Of a stretch of 64,000 nt of DNA, positions 18,907-28,555 are shown in pieces. This stretch comes from Pacificibacter marinus (GTDB lineage: Bacteria; Pseudomonadota; Alphaproteobacteria; Rhodobacterales; Rhodobacteraceae): positions 207,859-271,858 of the forward strand of contig NZ_JAHKPK010000018.1 of the NCBI RefSeq assembly GCF_018860665.1, in the 5' to 3' direction. Each line of letters begins with the position of its first letter. Positions within the stretch are counted from its first letter, which is position 1. The translations under genes were made by a program, and so were the position numbers. The notes under the pieces are model-generated. The model was not told the origin of the DNA. It did not search any database and worked only from the letters and a program-made list of their open reading frames with translations.

Positions 18907-20469
18907 ATGACCAGCACATCCCATGACCGCCTCCTCATTATCGACTTTGGCTCCCAAGTGACGCAGCTGATTGCGCGTCGTTTGCGTGAATCCAATGTCT
19001 ATTGCGAAATTCACCCCTATCAGAATGTCACAGACGCATTTTTGGCCGATTTCGCGCCAAAAGCTGTGATCTTGTCTGGTGGCCCAGACAGCGTCACGCG
19101 CGAGGGCAGCCCCCGCGCACCGCAAAGCCTGTTCGACATGGGCGTGCCGATTTTGGGCATCTGTTATGGTCAGCAGACCATGATGGAACAGCTTGGCGGC
19201 AAGGTCGAAAGCGGCCATGGCACTGCGGAATTTGGTCGTGCCTTTGTCACCCCGAATGATCACAAACTCGATCTTTTGGACGGCTGGTTTGCAAATGGCA
19301 AAGAGCAGGTCTGGATGTCGCACGGCGACCATGTGTCACAAATCGCCCCCGGTTTCGAAGTCTATGGCACCTCGCCAAACGCGCCTTGCGCCATCATTGC
19401 CGATGCCAGCCGTCATTTCTATGCTGTGCAATTCCACCCCGAAGTGCACCACACGCCCAATGGCGCGAAACTCTATGAAAACTTCGTCAAGCTCGCGGGC
19501 TTCACCGGCGATTGGACGATGGCGGGCTATAAAGACCAAGCCATCGCAGCCATTCGCGAACAGGTTGGCGACAAACAGGTTATTTGTGGCCTTTCCGGTG
19601 GTGTTGACAGCTCGGTCACGGCGATTTTGCTGCACGAAGCCATCGGCGAGCAATTGACATGTGTGTTTGTGGACCACGGCTTGCTGCGCCTGAATGAAGC
19701 GGCGGAAGTCGTGAAAATGTTCCGCGACAATTACAACATCAAATTGATCCATGCGGATGAGTCCGATCTATTCCTTGGCGAATTGGATGGCGTCTCTGAT
19801 CCTGAAACCAAGCGCAAGATCATCGGCAAGCTGTTCATTGACGTGTTCCAAAAATACGCCAATGGCATTGAGGGCGCAGAGTTCTTGGCCCAAGGCACGC
19901 TTTACCCTGATGTGATCGAATCTGTGTCTTTCTCTGGTGGCCCAAGTGTGACCATCAAATCGCACCACAATGTGGGCGGTTTGCCAGAAAAAATGGGCCT
20001 CAAACTGGTTGAGCCACTGCGCGAATTGTTCAAAGACGAAGTGCGCGCATTGGGTCTTGAGCTTGGTCTGCCTGCCTCCTTTATCGGGCGTCACCCTTTC
20101 CCTGGTCCGGGCCTTGCGATCCGCTGCCCTGGTGAAATCACCCGCGAAAAACTTGCGATCCTGCAGCAAGCTGATGCGGTCTACATCGATCAAATCCGCA
20201 AACACGGGTTGTACGACGAAATCTGGCAGGCTTTTGCTGCGATTTTGCCGATGAAAACTGTGGGCGTGATGGGCGATGGGCGCACTTACGATTATGCTGT
20301 GGCTATTCGCGCGGTGACCTCTGTCGATGGCATGACCGCTGACACCTACCCGTTCACCCATGAATTTATGGGCGAGACGATGACCCGCATTATCAATGAG
20401 GTCAAAGGCGTGAACCGCGTGTTCTACGATTTGACGTCGAAACCACCGGGCACAATCGAGCTTGAGTGA
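18907..20469 (+). CDS. guaA: GMP synthase (glutamine-hydrolysing)
   Basis: Converts XMP to GMP using glutamine and ATP. It has 520 residues. The class I amidotransferase half has the nucleophile elbow [17 protein letters not shown] and the HPEVHHT histidine region. The ATP pyrophosphatase half has the P-loop [13 protein letters not shown], the [12 protein letters not shown] motif and the C-terminal dimerisation domain ending [14 protein letters not shown] 18907 is chosen because the amidotransferase fold starts a few residues later; the longer frame from 18853 has no site. guaB is in the same window, about 28 kb away on the other strand. Confidence 0.96.
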   Translation: MTSTSHDRLLIIDFGSQVTQLIARRLRESNVYCEIHPYQNVTDAFLADFAPKAVILSGGPDSVTREGSPRAPQSLFDMGVPILGICYGQQTMMEQLGGKVESGHGTAEFGRAFVTPNDHKLDLLDGWFANGKEQVWMSHGDHVSQIAPGFEVYGTSPNAPCAIIADASRHFYAVQFHPEVHHTPNGAKLYENFVKLAGFTGDWTMAGYKDQAIAAIREQVGDKQVICGLSGGVDSSVTAILLHEAIGEQLTCVFVDHGLLRLNEAAEVVKMFRDNYNIKLIHADESDLFLGELDGVSDPETKRKIIGKLFIDVFQKYANGIEGAEFLAQGTLYPDVIESVSFSGGPSVTIKSHHNVGGLPEKMGLKLVEPLRELFKDEVRALGLELGLPASFIGRHPFPGPGLAIRCPGEITREKLAILQQADAVYIDQIRKHGLYDEIWQAFAAILPMKTVGVMGDGRTYDYAVAIRAVTSVDGMTADTYPFTHEFMGETMTRIINEVKGVNRVFYDLTSKPPGTIELE

Positions 20470-20481
20470 TATGATTTCAGG

Positions 20482-20509
20482 AAGGCGCCCTTTGGGGCGT
20501 CTTTTTTTT
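20482..20509 (+). terminator. Rho-independent terminator after guaA
   Basis: AAGGCGCCC and GGGCGTCTT form a nine-pair stem with one G-T wobble, followed by six more T residues. Confidence 0.88.
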
Positions 20510-20599
20510 GCAACCTGCTCAGATTTCCCACAGGCGGTATGAGCCTTTGCGCATAGATTGAGATTGCAGCAGCCCATCTGCGTCATTAGCAAGGACGTC

Positions 20600-20878
20600 A
20601 TGGGAAAAGTATTACTCACAGGCACAATGCGCTGCGACGCAGATGAGGTTGAGACCGTTTTGGCGCTCATGGACAAACATATGCGCCTATCGCAAGCCGA
20701 ACCCGGATGTTTGCAATTTGAATTGTGGCAAGATGAACTTGACCCTCGCAGCTTTCACGTCAGCGAAGTCTTTCGATCCGAGCGTGATTTCGAAGCCCAT
20801 CAAGACCGCGCGCGTTCGTCTGATTGGGGTCGCGTGACACGTCATATGTCCCGTGACTTTAACAAGAGTTCCGCATGA
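20600..20878 (+). CDS. Antibiotic biosynthesis monooxygenase (ABM) domain protein
   Basis: Small dimeric alpha-beta barrel protein of 92 residues. It begins MGKVLLTGTMRCDADEVETV and carries the typical ABM stretches RLSQAEPGCLQFELWQDE and FHVSEVFRSERDFEAHQ. Members act as quinol or polyketide monooxygenases or have unknown housekeeping roles; the substrate cannot be read from the sequence. ATG 20600 has AAGGA upstream. Its stop overlaps the ATG of the following EamA exporter by four bases, so the two are cotranscribed. Confidence 0.85.
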   Translation: MGKVLLTGTMRCDADEVETVLALMDKHMRLSQAEPGCLQFELWQDELDPRSFHVSEVFRSERDFEAHQDRARSSDWGRVTRHMSRDFNKSSA

Positions 20879-21756
20879 CAGCGCAAACGCATCCACTCAA
20901 AGCCGCCGCATGGATGATGGGGGCCGTGTTTGGGTTCTCGCTGCTTGCTGTGGCGGGGCGTCAACTTGCGCTTGGGCTTGATACCTTTGAAATCATGACC
21001 TATCGGTCGTTGGTTGGTGTCATAACGGTCACGGGAATTGCCTTTCTGACGGGGCGCAGAGATCACATCAAAGCCAGCGCGCTGCATTTGCACTTTGCGC
21101 GCAACCTCAGTCATTTTGCGGGGCAAAACCTGTGGCTCTTTGCCTTGACGCTCATTCCATTAGCGCAATTGTTTGCCTTGGAATTTGCCTATCCAATACT
21201 TGTCGCGATTGGCGCTGTTTTGTTCTTAGGCGAGCGCGTCAACGGTCTGCGAGCACTGTCTTTTGGCATCGGGTTTATCGGCATCTTGATTGTCGCGCGC
21301 CCCTTTGGGTCTGGCGGATTGTCCATCGGATTGCTCAGCGCCATGGCTTGTGCCTTGGGGTTTGCAGGGTCTGCGCTGTTCACCAAAAAGCTAACGCAAA
21401 CCGCCAATGTCACGCTGATTTCGATCATGTTTTGGTTGTCCTTGATGCAAATGGGCATGGGATTGATCTGCGCAGGCTTTGACGGCGATATGGTTTTACC
21501 ATCCGCGCAACACTGGCCTTGGATTGTCGTCATTTCCTTGTCTGGTCTAGGCGCACATATGTGTTTGACCCAAGCACTGTCTTTGGCCCCTGCCTCCATC
21601 GTCACGCCCATCGATTTTCTGCGACTTCCGCTGATAGCGGTGATTGGCATGATGTTTTATGGTGAAGGACTTGATGTCTACGTCTTTGTCGGCGCTGCCA
21701 TTATATTTGGGGCTAATTATATGAACATATTGATGGAATCGCGCAACAGGGTCTAA
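20875..21756 (+). CDS. EamA/DMT-superfamily membrane transporter
   Basis: Drug/metabolite-type exporter of 293 residues with about ten membrane spans in two EamA repeats. Motifs include an N-terminal WMMGAVFGFSLLAVAGRQLA, the first-repeat end LEFAYPILVAIGAVLFLGER and the second-repeat TPIDFLRLPLIAVIGMMFYG. Substrates in this family range from amino acids to nucleotide sugars and are not predictable here. Translation is coupled to the ABM-domain gene through an ATGA overlap. Confidence 0.88.
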   Translation: MTAQTHPLKAAAWMMGAVFGFSLLAVAGRQLALGLDTFEIMTYRSLVGVITVTGIAFLTGRRDHIKASALHLHFARNLSHFAGQNLWLFALTLIPLAQLFALEFAYPILVAIGAVLFLGERVNGLRALSFGIGFIGILIVARPFGSGGLSIGLLSAMACALGFAGSALFTKKLTQTANVTLISIMFWLSLMQMGMGLICAGFDGDMVLPSAQHWPWIVVISLSGLGAHMCLTQALSLAPASIVTPIDFLRLPLIAVIGMMFYGEGLDVYVFVGAAIIFGANYMNILMESRNRV

Positions 21757-21890
21757 GAAACCTCTCTTCAGAGCCCCATATGCTACATTATGACGCGGCG
21801 TTAGAATTGCGCGAAATTCAGCCGATGTTTAGCCTTGATCCATAATAACAAATAAGAGATTCGAGCATTTAGCTCGATGGGAGGACTGTT

Positions 21891-22973
21891 ATGAAGCACA
21901 CGACACTTTTTGTTTTAGGCCTTGTTACGGCTGCAACAGGCGCAAGCGCGGGCGGCATGGATCGCTCGGGCCAATCTATTGCACCCATTTTCGAAGACGG
22001 CACTTATGTCGAGCTGACCTATGGGTCCGTCACGCCAAGCGTGTCAGGAACACTTGGCGTCAGTTCTGGATCAATGGCTCCCTCCTACAACCTTTTTTCT
22101 GGCGCCTATAAACGCGACCTATCAGATGTACTGTCAATGGCACTTATCATTGATCAACCGTTTGGCGCCGATGTCGATTACCCGACGGGCACAGGCTATG
22201 CCTTGGCTGGATCAAACGCGAAGGTGACAACAACAGGCGTCACAGCCTTGCTGCGGTATAAGCTGAGTGATCGATTTTCTGTTCATGGCGGGATCAAACA
22301 TCTGACCTCTCACGGCGAAGTCGAATTGCCATTTGCGGGTTACACCATGTCGACCACCACAGAGTCTGATTGGGGTTACCTTGTTGGGGCTGCTTACGAA
22401 ATTCCGGATATCGCTTTGCGCGCATCGCTGACCTATAGTTCAGCAACCGATATCAATTTCACGGCCTCAGAAACGCTGTTGGGGGTTGGCTCAGCGGATT
22501 CAGCACTGGACGTCACTCTGCCCCAGTCGGTGAACTTCGATTTTCAAACGGGGATCGCCGCAGATACTCTTTTGATGTTTTCGGCCCGTTGGGCTGAATG
22601 GACAAGCACCACAATCACGCCTAATCTGTACACAACCTTTGTTGATCCAGGTGAAAACTTGGTGGATCATGACAATGACACCATATCTTACAGCCTTGGC
22701 ATAGGACGCCGTTTCAATGAACAATGGTCTGGATCTTTGTCCGTGGGCTATGAAAAGACTCACGGCGGGGTGTCTGGAAACCTGTCACCAACAGATGGCT
22801 ACACATCCCTCACGGCGGGCCTCAAATACCAAATCAATGCGCAAACAGCCCTATCCGGCGGTGCATCTTATGTTTGGATCGGTGATACGACGACGGATAT
22901 CGCAGGCAACGCCACCGATTTCTCGGACAACACGGCCTTTGGGTTTGGATTTAAACTGTCTCATACGTTTTAA
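21891..22973 (+). CDS. FadL/OmpP1-like outer-membrane transport protein
   Basis: Outer-membrane beta-barrel of 360 residues, probably a channel for hydrophobic compounds such as fatty acids. It has a signal peptide with predicted cleavage after ASAG (TAATGASAGGMDRSG). Alternating hydrophobic strands run through the protein, a later stretch reads WTSTTITPNLYTTF, and the last residue is phenylalanine (FGFGFKLSHTF), as required for BAM-mediated assembly. A GGGAGGA site lies before ATG. The region is monocistronic, with its own terminator. Family assignment is moderately firm because FadL proteins diverge strongly. Confidence 0.82.
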   Translation: MKHTTLFVLGLVTAATGASAGGMDRSGQSIAPIFEDGTYVELTYGSVTPSVSGTLGVSSGSMAPSYNLFSGAYKRDLSDVLSMALIIDQPFGADVDYPTGTGYALAGSNAKVTTTGVTALLRYKLSDRFSVHGGIKHLTSHGEVELPFAGYTMSTTTESDWGYLVGAAYEIPDIALRASLTYSSATDINFTASETLLGVGSADSALDVTLPQSVNFDFQTGIAADTLLMFSARWAEWTSTTITPNLYTTFVDPGENLVDHDNDTISYSLGIGRRFNEQWSGSLSVGYEKTHGGVSGNLSPTDGYTSLTAGLKYQINAQTALSGGASYVWIGDTTTDIAGNATDFSDNTAFGFGFKLSHTF

Positions 22974-22995
22974 ATCCATATAGAAATAAAAATAT

Positions 22996-23021
22996 AAGGC
23001 CCTGCTGATGCGGGGCCTTTT
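22996..23021 (+). terminator. Rho-independent terminator after the FadL-like gene
   Basis: AAGGCCC and GGGCCTT form a stem around TGCTGATGCG, followed by TTCG. Confidence 0.75.
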
Positions 23022-23134
23022 CGTATTTGAAAGACATATTCATCAATTTTTGTGATGACGATTTACACAATTTCCGGTTTGCCAATGCGGCCTGTCAAAG
23101 CCACTGTCGCGCAACACATTCAAAGGACAGGCCA

Positions 23135-24055
23135 ATGGCTCCACAAAAAGTAATTTCTCTGTCCGCATGGATCGGTCTTGGACTTATGGGTCTATTTTGG
23201 GGCGGGTCATTTTTGTCGATTGAATTGATGCTGCGCCAAATGCCTTTCGAAACATTGGTCGCTCTGCGTATTTCTGGCGGCGCAGTGGCGCTTTGGGCCT
23301 ATGTGTTGATACGAGGTTATGACATACCGCGCGCCCCGCGCATTTGGATATCCTTTTTGCTCATCGGATTCATCAACGTGGCCATGCCTTTTGGTCTGAT
23401 CACTTGGGGACAGCAATATATCCCTTCAGGGCTTGCAGGGATTTTGAATGCCTCAACGGCCCTGTTCGGCCCAATTGTGGCGACACTTGTCTTTGCAGAT
23501 GAACGACTTGGCCTACGCAAAGCCGTCGGTGTGCTGTTTGGCTTTTTCGGCGTTGCCACTGTGATCGGGTTGAATGCGATCCTCAGTTTTGATCTGACAT
23601 CCGCAGGCCAACTTGCCCTGCTGGGCGCGGGCATTTGTTACGCCATTGGTGCCAGCTCAGTGCGTGTCCATTTGACGGGCATCCCCCTAGAGGTTTCAGC
23701 GGCAGGCATGATCGGCGGCGGTGCGATGTGGATGGTTCCAGTGGCGCTTTACATGCACGGGATGCCTGAGTTTGCCAGTTTTAACAGCACCACCCTAGGC
23801 GCTTGGGCCTATGTCTCGCTTATCTCCACTGGGCTTGCCTATTTGATTTTGTTCTATGTGATCAAATCGGCAGGATCAGGAAACGCCACGCTGGTCACTT
23901 TGGTCGCTGCCCCCGTATCGGTGATTTTGGGCGCTTTGGTGTTGAATGAAACCCTACATTTCGAGGCCTATATCGGTTTTACCTTAATCGCTTTGGGTCT
24001 CTTGATCATCGACGGGCGTCTGATCCGGCGATTGGGGCTTAAAAGCCTAGCTTAA
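23135..24055 (+). CDS. EamA/DMT-superfamily membrane transporter (second copy)
   Basis: Exporter of 306 residues with about ten membrane spans and two EamA repeats. Family stretches are GLMGLFWGGSFLSIELML at the start, GLAGILNASTALFGPIVATL at the end of the first repeat and TLVTLVAAPVSVILGALVLN in the second. ATG 23135 follows AGGACAGGCCA; the in-frame region upstream to 23027 reads through the preceding terminator zone and is not used. It is unrelated in sequence detail to the exporter at 20875-21756, so this is not a recent duplication. The substrate is unknown. Confidence 0.88.
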   Translation: MAPQKVISLSAWIGLGLMGLFWGGSFLSIELMLRQMPFETLVALRISGGAVALWAYVLIRGYDIPRAPRIWISFLLIGFINVAMPFGLITWGQQYIPSGLAGILNASTALFGPIVATLVFADERLGLRKAVGVLFGFFGVATVIGLNAILSFDLTSAGQLALLGAGICYAIGASSVRVHLTGIPLEVSAAGMIGGGAMWMVPVALYMHGMPEFASFNSTTLGAWAYVSLISTGLAYLILFYVIKSAGSGNATLVTLVAAPVSVILGALVLNETLHFEAYIGFTLIALGLLIIDGRLIRRLGLKSLA

Positions 24056-24145
24056 CCGCGGTCTGTATCTGCCGCCCTCTTGATCCTCTGCGCTCTGCGT
24101 GGCACTCAAGACAGAACGTAAAGCGTTGCGCGAAAAGGACAGCCG

Positions 24146-25015
24146 ATGATCTATGAAAACAGTGAAGCTTGGCTTGCCAGCCCGCACAAACGTGTGGTGT
24201 TTTTCGCCATGTCTGGCTTGGGCAAAACCCATATGTCCAGCATGTTGCGCGCCACAGGTCAGTGGTATCATTATTCCATCGATTACCGGATCGGCACGCG
24301 CTATTTGAATGAGGCGATTGACGACAATCTCAAACGTCTCGCGATGAAAGAACCTTATTTGCGTGAGTTGCTTTTGTCTGACAGCATTCGCATCAAAGCC
24401 AACCTGAGCTTTGAAAACCTATCACCTGTTTCGGGTTATCTGGGCCAACCGGGGAACGAGACTTTGGGCGGTTTGCCGATTTCCGAATATCGTCGCCGCC
24501 AAGAGCAGTTCCGCACCGCTGAAATAGCTGCCTTGATGGACACAGCCGCCTTTTTGGAAAAATCCCAAAACCTCTATGATTACCCGAACTTTGTCTGCGA
24601 TACAGGCGGGTCTATCGTTGAATGGGCTGATCCTGATAACCCAGATGATCCGATCCTTAAATCACTGTCAGAGCAGGCTTTGTTGGTATGGATCAAAGGC
24701 TCGGATGCGCATACGGACGAATTGATCCGCCGCTTCAACACCGCACCCAAACCTATGGCCTACCGGCCAGAATTTTTGACCGACTGTTGGGAAGACTTCA
24801 TCGAAGAAAATGGCGTGACAGAAGATCGCGTGAACCCTTATGATTTCATTCGATATTCATACAAACGGTCGATGATTTCGCGTCAGCCGCGTTATGCCAA
24901 AATGGCCGAATGGGGCGTGACCGTTGACGCCGGCATTATGGGCGCTGCAAAAACCGCTGACGATTTTGCCGCTATCATCGCTGCTGCGCTTGATGAAAAA
25001 GCCGCGAACACCTAA
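24146..25015 (+). CDS. P-loop ATPase-like protein of unknown function
   Basis: 289 residues, soluble. A Walker A-like loop close to the N-terminus reads FFAMSGLGKTHMS. Conserved-looking polar motifs follow: RIGTRYLNEAIDDNLKR, FVCDTGGSIVEWADPD (a possible Walker B and sensor region) and PYDFIRYSYKRSMISRQPRY. I recall similar unnamed 'ATPase' genes in Roseobacter genomes but no assigned role. The compact size and nucleotide-kinase-like layout would also suit a small-molecule kinase. It lies 48 bp upstream of metA on the same strand with its own AAGGA site, so cotranscription with metA is likely. Confidence 0.7.
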   Translation: MIYENSEAWLASPHKRVVFFAMSGLGKTHMSSMLRATGQWYHYSIDYRIGTRYLNEAIDDNLKRLAMKEPYLRELLLSDSIRIKANLSFENLSPVSGYLGQPGNETLGGLPISEYRRRQEQFRTAEIAALMDTAAFLEKSQNLYDYPNFVCDTGGSIVEWADPDNPDDPILKSLSEQALLVWIKGSDAHTDELIRRFNTAPKPMAYRPEFLTDCWEDFIEENGVTEDRVNPYDFIRYSYKRSMISRQPRYAKMAEWGVTVDAGIMGAAKTADDFAAIIAAALDEKAANT

Positions 25016-25063
25016 ATACACAGGCCCACTCTTTGCGCCTCACCTGTACAGAAAGCCGATCCA

Positions 25064-25987
25064 ATGCCCATCACCTTGCCAGAAACCCTACCTGCCTTTG
25101 ATGTCCTGTCGACAGAGGGCGTTATGGTTATGGGGCTTGGGCGCGCGCAGACGCAAGAAATTCGGCCATTGCGCATTGCTTTGCTCAACCTGATGCCGAA
25201 GAAAATTCAAACCGAAAACCAATTTGCACGTCTGATCGGTGCGACGCCGTTACAGATTGATTTTCAACTGATCCGCATGAGTGAGCACCAAACCAAAAAC
25301 ACCGCTGCGGAACATATGGCGCAGTTTTATCGCCCCTTTGATGAGGTTAAAGCCTCAGGCGAAAAATTTGACGGTTTGATCATCACTGGCGCCCCGATTG
25401 AACATCTGCCCTTTGACGACGTGACCTATTGGGGGGAACTCCAAGAGGTGTTCGACTGGACCCAAACCCATGTGCATTCCACATTTGGCGTGTGCTGGGG
25501 CGGCATGGCGATGATCAACTATTTCCATGGTGTTAAAAAACATATCTTAAACAACAAAGCCTTTGGCCTGTTCAAACAAAACAACCTCGCGCCTGCCTCA
25601 CCCTATTTGCGTGGATTTTCGGACGAATGCTTCATTCCAGTCAGCCGCTGGACAGAAATGCGTATGTCTGAGATTGAAGCCGCCCCCGGCTTGGTGCCCT
25701 TGCTCGGCTCAGATGAAACTGGGCCATGTCTTGTGCAAGACACAGATCACCGTGCGCTCTATATCTTTAATCACTTCGAATATGACACAGACACGCTGCA
25801 CGAAGAACTGATGCGCGACAAACAATCCGGCAAGCCCATACTTTTGCCGCAAAATTATTATCATAATGACGATCCGAGCCAACGGCCTGTGAACAGATGG
25901 CGCTCTCACGCGCATTTGCTTTATGGCAATTGGATCAATGAAATTTATCAATCGACCCATTATGATTTGGACAAAATAGGTGCTTAG
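25064..25987 (+). CDS. metA: Homoserine O-acyltransferase MetA
   Basis: Activates homoserine by acylation, the first committed step of methionine synthesis. It has 307 residues, the usual size. The catalytic cysteine lies in [19 protein letters not shown]. The oxyanion and substrate regions [19 protein letters not shown] and [20 protein letters not shown] and the C-terminal YNHFEYDT-type motif ([15 protein letters not shown]) with NYYHNDDP are present. Bacteria outside the enterics often use acetyl-CoA rather than succinyl-CoA; I cannot decide this from sequence. Only 48 bp separate it from the upstream gene, too little for a SAM riboswitch. It overlaps the next gene by eight bases. Confidence 0.93.
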   Translation: MPITLPETLPAFDVLSTEGVMVMGLGRAQTQEIRPLRIALLNLMPKKIQTENQFARLIGATPLQIDFQLIRMSEHQTKNTAAEHMAQFYRPFDEVKASGEKFDGLIITGAPIEHLPFDDVTYWGELQEVFDWTQTHVHSTFGVCWGGMAMINYFHGVKKHILNNKAFGLFKQNNLAPASPYLRGFSDECFIPVSRWTEMRMSEIEAAPGLVPLLGSDETGPCLVQDTDHRALYIFNHFEYDTDTLHEELMRDKQSGKPILLPQNYYHNDDPSQRPVNRWRSHAHLLYGNWINEIYQSTHYDLDKIGA

Positions 25988-26924
25988 CACAGTCATCATT
26001 CTCATTTTGACCACTGCCGTAACATTTACCTTCGCGCGATATCGTATGCGACATGCTGAACGTCTTGCCCCTATGCGCGGGCAGTTGGTCACCGGGCGTG
26101 GCGGCGCAACCATTCACGTGGAAACGTACGGTCCTGCGCGCGCGCAGCCTTTGATCATGATTCACGGCATGTCAGGATCGACTTATGACATGACGCATTC
26201 GTTGCTGCCGGAACTGGAAAACGAATTCCGTGTCTATATTGTTGACCGCCCGGGGTTTGGATATTCTCCGATGCTTGATCACGGCGAAGACTTACAATCG
26301 CAGGCACGCGCCATACGCGAGGCGGTGTTCGCATTGGACAGTCGCAAACCGATTGTTTTAGGCCATTCTTATGGCGGGGCTGTGGCTCTCGCGATGGCAC
26401 TGGATGCCCCTGAAACCTTGGCTGCACTTGTGCTTTTGTCTGCCCCGTCACATCAATGGGCGGGCGCCCCTGTACTGCTCTATCGCATTTTAACAACACC
26501 CATACTTGGCTCTATTGCCGCTTGGTTGATCGCGGCTTACGTGCCGAATTCCTATATTCATACGCAAATTAAAGCGGTTTTCGCCCCGCAACCTATTCCT
26601 GACGGCTACATAAAGACCTACCAACCGATACGGGCGCTGCGCCCTAGCACCTATGTGCTGAACGCGCGTCAACGGATCGCGCTTAAAGCGCAACTGGCCG
26701 ATATGGAACCGCGCTATCCGACGATTGGTCTGCCTGTCGAAAGTGTTCATGGCACCGCCGATACCACCGTGCCGCACCTGATCCATGCCATTCCTTTGGA
26801 CAACCAGATGCAGGTAAACCGCTTGGTGGAACTTGGCGGCATTGGCCATATGCCACATCATTGCGCCTTAGAAGATGTGGAACACGCTGTTTACCGCGCC
26901 GCGTCCCGCGCTGCACTGGATTAA
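25980..26924 (+). CDS. Alpha/beta hydrolase with N-terminal membrane anchor
   Basis: Hydrolase of 314 residues. A short hydrophobic N-terminus ([18 protein letters not shown]) suggests an inner-membrane anchor or signal. The catalytic serine lies in the nucleophile elbow [16 protein letters not shown], the acid in [10 protein letters not shown] and the histidine in GGIGHMPHH. The oxyanion loop is MIHGMSGS. The start is GTG 25980, overlapping the metA stop by eight bases, so the two are probably coupled. The substrate is unknown; MetA-linked esterase activity cannot be claimed. Confidence 0.85.
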   Translation: MLSTVIILILTTAVTFTFARYRMRHAERLAPMRGQLVTGRGGATIHVETYGPARAQPLIMIHGMSGSTYDMTHSLLPELENEFRVYIVDRPGFGYSPMLDHGEDLQSQARAIREAVFALDSRKPIVLGHSYGGAVALAMALDAPETLAALVLLSAPSHQWAGAPVLLYRILTTPILGSIAAWLIAAYVPNSYIHTQIKAVFAPQPIPDGYIKTYQPIRALRPSTYVLNARQRIALKAQLADMEPRYPTIGLPVESVHGTADTTVPHLIHAIPLDNQMQVNRLVELGGIGHMPHHCALEDVEHAVYRAASRAALD

Positions 26925-27018
26925 CAGTGGCGCTTTTGCGCGCGGCTCATTGCACTGCCTCCATAAACGCCCCATATTGGGGAAAACACGGCCCAAAACC
27001 ATACGAATGAGGCAGTCT

Positions 27019-27903
27019 ATGACCGAGTTACCTTTTGATGGCGGCATCTCAAAATTCTATTCCACCCAAGCCCCCGCTGACATTCGCAAAGCTGTGGAAC
27101 AGGGCGGCAAAAAGGATATTTTATCCCCAAGCTACCCCTACGACAAATGGATGAAGAAATCCGATTACGAGGATGAGATCAACGCGCTGCAACGCGAGTT
27201 GGTAAAGTTTTTGAGCGATGTGAACACCACAGGAAAACGCGTTGTTGTGGTTTTTGAAGGCCGTGATGCGGCAGGCAAAGGCGGCACGATTAAGCGGTTC
27301 CGCGAAAACCTGAACCCGCGTTCGACACGGGTCGTGGCCTTGCCGAAGCCCTCGGACCGCGAAAGTGGCGAATGGTATTTTCAACGTTACATCAAGCACC
27401 TACCAACGACTGGTGAAGTGGTCTTGTTTGATCGTTCTTGGTACAATCGCGGCGTTGTGGAAAAGGTGTTTGGCTTTTGCAGCGATGCAGAGCGCAGACA
27501 TTTTTTCAATCAAGTGCCCGCCTTCGAGCAGATGCTCATCGATGATGGCATTCTGCTGTTCAAAGTCTGGTTGAACGTTGGCCGCGCTGAACAGTTGCGC
27601 CGCTTTCTAGATCGTGAAAAAGATGAATTGAAGCAATGGAAGCTGTCCGGCATTGACGTCAAAGGCTTGTCAAAATGGGACGCCTATACGGACGCAATTA
27701 CTGAAACGTTAAGACGCACGCACAGTGATACAGCCCCTTGGACGGTTGTGCGTTCTGACGATAAATACCGTGCACGACTGAACGCCATTCGCGCAGTGTT
27801 GAGCCAGATCGACTATAAGGACAAAGATGTAGATGTCGCCCATGCGCCAGACGTGAAAATCACGGGCGGGCCTGAAATGTTGGACACGGGGTCCGAGACC
27901 TAA
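27019..27903 (+). CDS. ppk2: Polyphosphate kinase 2
   Basis: Class I PPK2, which transfers phosphate between polyphosphate and nucleoside diphosphates. It has 294 residues. The Walker A loop GRDAAGKGG lies near residues 81-89, the Walker B and lid region reads [20 protein letters not shown], and [20 protein letters not shown] is typical. ATG 27019 has GAGG nine bases upstream and gives the usual family length; the longer frame runs into the preceding hydrolase gene. The TetR gene begins within its stop codon (TAATG), so they are likely coexpressed. Confidence 0.94.
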   Translation: MTELPFDGGISKFYSTQAPADIRKAVEQGGKKDILSPSYPYDKWMKKSDYEDEINALQRELVKFLSDVNTTGKRVVVVFEGRDAAGKGGTIKRFRENLNPRSTRVVALPKPSDRESGEWYFQRYIKHLPTTGEVVLFDRSWYNRGVVEKVFGFCSDAERRHFFNQVPAFEQMLIDDGILLFKVWLNVGRAEQLRRFLDREKDELKQWKLSGIDVKGLSKWDAYTDAITETLRRTHSDTAPWTVVRSDDKYRARLNAIRAVLSQIDYKDKDVDVAHAPDVKITGGPEMLDTGSET

Positions 27904-28520
27904 TGGCAAAACGCGGCTACCATCATGGCAATCTACGCCAAGCGCTTGTGGATGCAGCCTTGACCTTGATCGAGGCCAAAGGCCCGACGGGGTTTACCCT
28001 GTCCGAGGCTGCGAAAACAGCTGGCGTAACACCGGCTGCGGTCTATCGCCATTTTGAAGGCCGCGAAGATTTGATCGCCGAAATTGCCCGTCAAGGCTTT
28101 GAGATGTTCGCCGATTTGCTTGAATACGCATATGAAAAAGGCCTGCCGTCTGATCGTGCGGCTTTTGAAGCAACGGGACGCGCCTATTTGGCCTTTGCAC
28201 GCAAATACCCCGGTCACTATGTGGCGATGTTTGAAAGTGGGGTTTCAATCCAACGCACGCCTGAGCTTTATAAAGTGTCATCACGTGCATTGGGCGTTTT
28301 GGAAAAATCTGCCGCGAAATTATCAGAACATATTCCCGCGGACAGACGCCCCCCACCGCAGATGTTTTCTGCGCATATTTGGGCGATGAGCCACGGCGTG
28401 GTGGAACTGTTTGCCCGCAATTCACCAGGCAGCAAAAGCCCCTTCCCGCCTGAAGATTTGCTTGAGACAGGCATCGGAATCTATCTGCGCGGGCTTGGAC
28501 TTATTCCGGCCGACGAGTGA
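27903..28520 (+). CDS. TetR-family transcriptional regulator with WHG-type C-terminal domain
   Basis: Regulator of 205 residues. The N-terminal helix-turn-helix reads TLSEAAKTAGVTPAAVYRHF followed by EGREDLIAEIARQG. The C-terminal domain contains FEATGRAYLAFARKYPGHY, then FESGV, and AHIWAMSHGVVELFARN, which match the WHG class (the WSMSHG-like motif gives the name). Its ligand is unknown. Its start overlaps the ppk2 stop by one base, so it is cotranscribed with ppk2; whether it controls ppk2 is not shown. Confidence 0.88.
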   Translation: MAKRGYHHGNLRQALVDAALTLIEAKGPTGFTLSEAAKTAGVTPAAVYRHFEGREDLIAEIARQGFEMFADLLEYAYEKGLPSDRAAFEATGRAYLAFARKYPGHYVAMFESGVSIQRTPELYKVSSRALGVLEKSAAKLSEHIPADRRPPPQMFSAHIWAMSHGVVELFARNSPGSKSPFPPEDLLETGIGIYLRGLGLIPADE

Positions 28521-28555
28521 GGCTTTGCTTCACCTATGTGCGTCTTATCACTGCC

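Noticed and set aside
19768..20676. Minus-strand ORF of 302 codons across guaA
   Set aside because: It covers guaA and the terminator region and has no recognisable domain.
24056..25063. SAM riboswitch ahead of metA
   Set aside because: Only 48 bp precede metA, and the 90 bp before the upstream ATPase gene do not show a SAM-II core that I can recognise. A covariance search would be needed to exclude it.
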